DNA of 10,151 bases from Bryobacteraceae bacterium (lineage in GTDB: Bacteria > Acidobacteriota > Terriglobia > Bryobacterales > Bryobacteraceae). The stretch is from assembly GCA_947456995.1 (NCBI GenBank), contig CANGVB010000074.1:1-10151 (forward strand). Direction: 5' to 3'. Shown in pieces: positions 7,030 through 10,151 of the stretch. Below the pieces are notes generated by a model. It was not told the origin of the DNA, did no database searches, and saw only the letters and a program-made list of their open reading frames with translations. A program made the position numbers and the translations under genes. Each line of letters opens with the position of its first letter. Position 1 is the stretch's first letter.

Positions 7030-7064
7030 TTAGTTCGGGAAAGAGTCAAGGAGAGCGAAAAGAT

Positions 7065-7445
7065 ATGGCACGTATTGCTGGCGTTGATCTACCGGCCCGG
7101 AAGCGGGCAGACATTGGGCTTACCTACATTTATGGAGTGGGGCGCACGCGCGCTGCCTCCATCCTGCATCGTTGCGAAATCGACGGCGGAACCAAAATTT
7201 CCGACCTGAGCGACGATGACATCAACAAGATTCGTCTTCTGCTGGAATCAGAAGGCGCCATCGAAGGTGACCTGCGCAAGGAAATCTCGATGAACATCAA
7301 GCGCCTGATGGAAATGGGCAGCTATCGTGGCTTGCGTCACCGTCGTGGGCTTCCGGCCCGCGGCCAGCGTACACACACCAATGCCCGCACCCGCAAGGGA
7401 CCGCGCAAGGGCACGGTTGCCGGCAAGAAGAAGGCGACCAAGTAG
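7065..7445 (+). CDS. rpsM: 30S ribosomal protein S13
   Basis: S13 lies in the head of the 30S subunit, contacts L5 in an intersubunit bridge, and reaches the P-site tRNA through its basic tail. The 126-residue product starts [20 protein letters not shown] and has [14 protein letters not shown] with the helix-hairpin-helix-like core, then [20 protein letters not shown] and the highly conserved [20 protein letters not shown] (about residues 92–111). It ends in a lysine-rich tail. AAGGAG is at 7048–7053, 11 nt before the ATG. Only 35 nt lie between rpmJ and this gene. That is too short for the roughly 110-nt S4-binding pseudoknot leader that precedes rpsM in E. coli, unless the structure extends into rpmJ. 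Confidence 0.98.
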   Translation: MARIAGVDLPARKRADIGLTYIYGVGRTRAASILHRCEIDGGTKISDLSDDDINKIRLLLESEGAIEGDLRKEISMNIKRLMEMGSYRGLRHRRGLPARGQRTHTNARTRKGPRKGTVAGKKKATK

Positions 7446-7473
7446 GCCGTCGATCGGCTAACGAGGAATTTAT

Positions 7474-7884
7474 ATGGCTAAGGCGCAAGCAAAAAGCAAC
7501 AAGAAGAAGTCTTTCAAGAAGAAAGAGCGCAAGAACGTCCCACTTGGTTTGGTGCACGTTCAGGCCTCTTTCAACAACACCATCATCACGATCACTGACC
7601 TGGTGGGCAATGTGTTGAGCTGGAGCTCGAGCGGTTCGCTTGGCTTCCGTGGCTCCCGCAAGGGCACCCCGTTTGCAGCCCAGCAAGCCAGCTTCACGGC
7701 TGCCACCAAAGCCAAGGACAACGCCGGACTTCGCACTGTCGACGTCAAGGTGTCCGGGCCCGGCGCTGGCCGCGAATCGGCTGTACGTGCTCTTGGCAGT
7801 GTTGGCATCGAAGTGCGTTCGATCCGCGATACTACGCCGATCCCACACAACGGTTGCCGTCCGCCGAAGCGCCGTCGTGTTTGA
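7474..7884 (+). CDS. rpsK: 30S ribosomal protein S11
   Basis: S11 forms part of the 30S platform near the mRNA exit and the E site, with S18, S6 and S21. The 136-residue protein begins with a lysine-rich segment (about residues 1–22, [14 protein letters not shown]), longer than in many relatives. The family core follows: [54 protein letters not shown], and the terminal [14 protein letters not shown]. The asparagine in HNGCRP is the site that becomes isoaspartate in E. coli S11. The start ATG is preceded by GAGGA at 7463–7467. The stop at 7882–7884 is followed by the longest non-coding gap in this window, before rpsD. Confidence 0.98.
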   Translation: MAKAQAKSNKKKSFKKKERKNVPLGLVHVQASFNNTIITITDLVGNVLSWSSSGSLGFRGSRKGTPFAAQQASFTAATKAKDNAGLRTVDVKVSGPGAGRESAVRALGSVGIEVRSIRDTTPIPHNGCRPPKRRRV

Positions 7885-7910
7885 TATTCAATAATTTTGT
7901 ATGTGATTTG

Positions 7911-7991
7911 GAAGCAGGACGAAAGCCGTTCGGGGTTGTAAACTGCACCTGATCCGGAACCATTCAGGTAACCAGGAGAAAAGAAGAAACA
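7911..7991 (+). promoter_or_regulatory. Putative S4 autoregulatory leader mimicking the 16S rRNA S4-binding region
   Basis: Directly visible: GCAG (7914–7917) pairs with CTGC (7943–7946), closing an arm that reads GACGAAAGCC, then GTTCG, then GGGTTGTAAACT (7933–7944). This closely resembles bacterial 16S helix 16 (GAAGGCC-UUCG-GGUUGUAAA, near E. coli 405–436). ACCTGA (7947–7952) then pairs with TCAGGT (7964–7969), a short stand-in for helix 17. GGTAACCAGGAGAA (7967–7980) resembles the helix 17/18 junction of 16S. The rpsD Shine-Dalgarno AGGAG (7974–7978) is inside this last part, 13 nt from the ATG. S4 is known to bind the h16–h17–h18 junction and to control its own synthesis in E. coli and Bacillus subtilis, where the rpsD leader also resembles 16S rRNA. 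That this element binds S4 here is inference. Confidence 0.75.
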
Positions 7992-8624
7992 ATGGCTCGT
8001 TATCACGGCCCAGTATGTCGGCTTTGCCGGCGCGAGGGTATGAAGCTCTTTTTGAAGGGCGAGCGCTGCCACACTGAAAAGTGTGCCATCGAAAAGCGCA
8101 ATTTCGTTCCCGGCCAGCACGGCAAGGATCGGAAGTCTAAGATTCAGGGCTACGGCCTGCAGTTGCGTGAAAAGCAGAAGGCCCGCCGCTACTACGGCGT
8201 GCTCGAAGGCTATTTCCGCAACCTGTTCGAGAAGGCATCCGCGATGAAGGGCGTCACCGGCGACAACATGCTCAGCATGCTTGAGAGCCGTTTGGACAAC
8301 GTCGTTCTCCGCGCCGGATTTGCCACCAGCCGGGCCCAGGCCCGTCAGCTCGTCCGTCACGGCCATATCAGCGTGAACGGCCGTCGCACCAATATTCCTT
8401 CGTTCCAAGCCAAGCCGGGCGACACGCTCGAAGTTGTGGAGAAGAGCCGCAAGGTGACTTCGATCATTGCTTCACGCGACGCCACAGCACACTATCCTTC
8501 CCCTAACTGGCTTGATGTGGATCGCGAGAATTTCAAGGCCCGCATCACACAGGCTCCCAAGCGGGAAGACCTGGTTCAAATACAGCTCAACGAACAGTTA
8601 ATCGTCGAACTGTACTCGAAGTAA
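7992..8624 (+). CDS. rpsD: 30S ribosomal protein S4, zinc type
   Basis: S4 is a primary 16S-binding protein that nucleates assembly of the 5' domain and, with S5 and S3, lines the mRNA entry channel. The product has 210 residues. Its N-terminus carries a zinc site of the Thermus type: Cys9, Cys12, Cys26 and Cys31 (CRLCRREG ... ERCHTEKC). FVPGQHG, the KQKARRYYGVLEGYFRNLFE helix region and the S4 RNA-binding domain follow (SRLDNVVLRAGFATSRAQAR, then LVRHGHISVNGRRTNIPSF), ending ENFKARITQ and QLIVELYSK. The ATG at 7992 gives the expected MARYHGPVCR start. The 107-nt gap upstream holds the 16S-like element, suggesting local autocontrol. Confidence 0.98.
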   Translation: MARYHGPVCRLCRREGMKLFLKGERCHTEKCAIEKRNFVPGQHGKDRKSKIQGYGLQLREKQKARRYYGVLEGYFRNLFEKASAMKGVTGDNMLSMLESRLDNVVLRAGFATSRAQARQLVRHGHISVNGRRTNIPSFQAKPGDTLEVVEKSRKVTSIIASRDATAHYPSPNWLDVDRENFKARITQAPKREDLVQIQLNEQLIVELYSK

Positions 8625-8655
8625 TTGGCAAGACACACTAACAATTTCTAACTAC

Positions 8656-8662
8656 AAGGAGG
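8656..8662 (+). promoter_or_regulatory. Strong Shine-Dalgarno site of rpoA, close to its start
   Basis: AAGGAGG is the longest anti-Shine-Dalgarno match I noticed among these gene starts, but only three bases separate it from the rpoA ATG. The start is supported independently by the family N-terminus ([11 protein letters not shown]). The unusual spacing may temper a strong site; this is inference. Confidence 0.8.
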
Positions 8663-8665
8663 CGC

Positions 8666-9691
8666 ATGTTTCGAGGTTTTCAAAAGCCAAAGCGTCTGGT
8701 TGCCAATACGGAAACATTGAGCGAGCGGTATGGCATGTTCACGGCTCAGCCGTTTGAACGTGGCTTCGGCACGACGATCGGGAACGCGCTTCGGCGCGCT
8801 CTGTTGAGCTCGATCGAAGGTGCCGCGATCACAGCCGTTCGTATCGAGGGAGTCGCGCACGAATTCTCGCCGATCCCCGGAGTCGTAGAGGATGCGACAG
8901 ACATCATCCTGAATTTGAAGCAAATCCCTTTCAAGATGGCAGGAGAAGGGATCAAGACTGTCCGGTTGAAGTCGGACGGATCTAATGAGTTATTGAGTGG
9001 CATGATCGAGACGGACAGCGACGTTGAAGTGCTGGACCGCAACATGCACATTGCGACAGTGAGCCAGGGCGGAAGCCTGACGATCGAAATGCGTTTGAAG
9101 ATGGGCCGCGGCTATGTCAGCGCAGACCGTAACTTCGACGAAGACCTCCCTTTGGGATACATTCCGATCGATTCGGTGCACTCGCCAGTACGCAAGGTAA
9201 ATTACAACGTCGAGGCCGCGCGCCTCGGGCAGATGACAGACTTTGACAAGCTGACTCTGGAAGTCTGGACCAACGGTGCCGTTTCGCCTGCCGACTCAAT
9301 CGGTATGGCGGCCAAGCTGCTGAAGGACCACATGACGATCTTCGTCAACTTCGAAGAGACGCCGGAATCGGTTGAAGAGCCGGTCGAGCGTGCAGCGGGT
9401 CAGATGAACGAAGTTCTCAACCGTTCGGTCGAAGAACTCGAACTCAGCGTCCGTTCTTACAACTGCCTCAAAAATGCCAACATTCAGACGATCGGCGATC
9501 TCGTACAGAAGACCGAAGCCGAAATGTTGCGCACCAAGAATTTCGGGCGCAAGTCGCTAAACGAAATCAAAGAAATCCTCGGTGGTCTCGCCTTGAGCTT
9601 CGGTATGAAGATCGATGCCAGCGGCCGCCTCATCGCCCCCCCGGGCGGTATGTCCATGGAGCCGTTGCCGCTGGGCGACGATGACCTCTAA
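8666..9691 (+). CDS. rpoA: DNA-directed RNA polymerase alpha subunit
   Basis: The alpha subunit dimerises to start polymerase assembly and, through its C-terminal domain, contacts UP elements and activators. The 341-residue protein has a full N-terminal domain (about 1–230) with [20 protein letters not shown] (31–50), the hallmark dimer and beta-contact segment, and [15 protein letters not shown] linker (about 231–250) leads to the C-terminal domain with [28 protein letters not shown] and [14 protein letters not shown]. Arg263 and Asn266 match the DNA-contacting Arg265 and Asn268 of E. coli. After the domain there is a proline/methionine-rich acidic tail ending PLPLGDDDL, longer than the E. 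coli end. It lies 41 nt after rpsD, as in most alpha operons. Confidence 0.99.
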   Translation: MFRGFQKPKRLVANTETLSERYGMFTAQPFERGFGTTIGNALRRALLSSIEGAAITAVRIEGVAHEFSPIPGVVEDATDIILNLKQIPFKMAGEGIKTVRLKSDGSNELLSGMIETDSDVEVLDRNMHIATVSQGGSLTIEMRLKMGRGYVSADRNFDEDLPLGYIPIDSVHSPVRKVNYNVEAARLGQMTDFDKLTLEVWTNGAVSPADSIGMAAKLLKDHMTIFVNFEETPESVEEPVERAAGQMNEVLNRSVEELELSVRSYNCLKNANIQTIGDLVQKTEAEMLRTKNFGRKSLNEIKEILGGLALSFGMKIDASGRLIAPPGGMSMEPLPLGDDDL

Positions 9692-9707
9692 ACGATACGG
9701 CAATTAG

Positions 9708-9713
9708 AAGGAG
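9708..9713 (+). promoter_or_regulatory. Shine-Dalgarno site of rplQ
   Basis: AAGGAG ends seven bases before the ATG at 9721, a near-ideal ribosome-binding site. It fixes the rplQ start together with the family N-terminus MRHRKGG. Confidence 0.85.
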
Positions 9714-9720
9714 TTAGGAA

Positions 9721-10151
9721 ATGAGACATCGTAAGGGCGGCTTCAAACTCAAACGCAGCCTTAGTGAGCGCCGCGCGTTACTGCGCAGCCTGGTGACGGC
9801 TGTAGTGCTCGATGAACGTATTGAAACGACCATCCCCAAGGCCAAGGCTGCAAAGCCTTTGGTTGAGAAGATGATCACGCTCGCCAAGGAAGGTACACTT
9901 CATTCGCGCCGTCAGGCGGCAGCATTCTTGCTGACCCCCGACAGCGTCAAGAAGTTGTTCGACAAGCTGGGACCACGTTTCGGACAGCGCAATGGCGGCT
10001 ACACGCGTATCGTACGCGTGGGCTTCCGTCAGGGCGATGGCGCCGAAACCTGCAAGCTCGAGCTGGTTGGTAGCGAACTGGTACGCCGCGCAGGCGAACG
10101 TGCCAAGCGTCGCGAAGACAAGCTCAAGGCACTGCAGGAAGGCCGCGAGCC
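9721..10151 (+). CDS. rplQ: 50S ribosomal protein L17, 5' part (3' end outside window)
   Basis: The frame from ATG 9721 is open to the window end, giving 143 residues without a stop. The start MRHRKGGFKLKRSLSERRAL, then ERIETTIPKAKAAKPLVEKM, ITLAKEGTLHSRRQA, and LGPRFGQRNGGYTRIVRVGF with DGAETCKLELVG, are diagnostic of L17. L17 lies near the peptide exit tunnel on the 50S surface. The usual histidine of the family's HRxALLRNL reads Glu here (ERRALLRSL), a modest change. The usual 115–130 residues are already exceeded, and the extra part is a charged tail (RAKRREDKLKALQEGRE), so an extended C-terminus is likely. It is the last gene of the alpha operon in most bacteria. Confidence 0.97.
   Translation, partial: MRHRKGGFKLKRSLSERRALLRSLVTAVVLDERIETTIPKAKAAKPLVEKMITLAKEGTLHSRRQAAAFLLTPDSVKKLFDKLGPRFGQRNGGYTRIVRVGFRQGDGAETCKLELVGSELVRRAGERAKRREDKLKALQEGRE

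Noticed and set aside
7447..7459. GCCG/CGGC inverted repeat in the rpsM–rpsK gap
   Set aside because: Only four base pairs, with no tract or conserved context, so chance is likely.
7914..7980. Inserted fragment of a 16S rRNA gene
   Set aside because: The similarity is broken into pieces with a replaced hairpin between them and changed but still paired closing bases. This fits a functional mimic better than a copied gene piece.
7560..8408. Long minus-strand open frame (282 codons) across rpsK and rpsD
   Set aside because: It is antisense to two certain genes and to the 16S-like leader, and the translation shows no family motif.

Overview
This window is one continuous, entirely plus-strand piece of the bacterial spc–alpha ribosomal-protein superoperon. 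It opens inside rplX (L24) and closes inside rplQ (L17). The order is rplX(partial)–rplE–rpsN(Zn type)–rpsH–rplF–rplR–rpsE–rpmD–rplO–secY–adk–map–infA-like–rpmJ–rpsM–rpsK–rpsD–rpoA–rplQ(partial). There are no tRNAs, rRNAs, insertion sequences, CRISPR arrays or phage genes. I see no convincing internal promoter and no intrinsic terminator, so the genes are probably carried on one or a few long transcripts.

Organism: a mesophilic-looking, moderately GC-rich Gram-negative-type bacterium. The style of RpoA (start [10 protein letters not shown], a full alpha NTD and CTD), the 61-residue zinc S14 ending VTKSSW, the extended SecY and L15, and the secY–adk–map–infA–rpmJ–rpsM order best fit Acidobacteriota, perhaps the Solibacter/Bryobacter side. 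This is judged from memory of family sequences and is not a computed placement.

Layout: 1–3718 holds the spc ribosomal proteins, with gaps of about 20–60 nt. Positions 3762–6865 hold a tightly coupled block of secretion, nucleotide and protein-maturation genes (secY, adk, map, IF-1-like) with gaps of 3 nt, a 1-nt overlap and 0 nt. Positions 6916–10151 hold the alpha part: L36, S13, S11, S4, RNA polymerase alpha and L17. Together they supply ribosome parts, the channel for exported nascent chains, N-terminal methionine removal, an initiation-factor homologue and the polymerase assembly subunit.

The most interesting element is the 107-nt rpsK–rpsD gap (7885–7991), the longest in the window. 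It contains a stretch strikingly like the S4-binding region of 16S rRNA (helix 16 with GGGTTGTAAACT, then a replacement hairpin, then a GGTAACCAGGAGAA segment like the end of helix 17 and start of helix 18). The Shine-Dalgarno sequence lies inside the mimic. I read it as an autoregulatory S4 site in front of the S4 gene itself. It would take the place of the E. coli-type site before rpsM, for which there is little room here. Secondary points are a divergent IF-1, an adenylate kinase with a Cys-Cys-Cys-Glu LID, and a perfect 8-bp hairpin between rpsE and rpmD.
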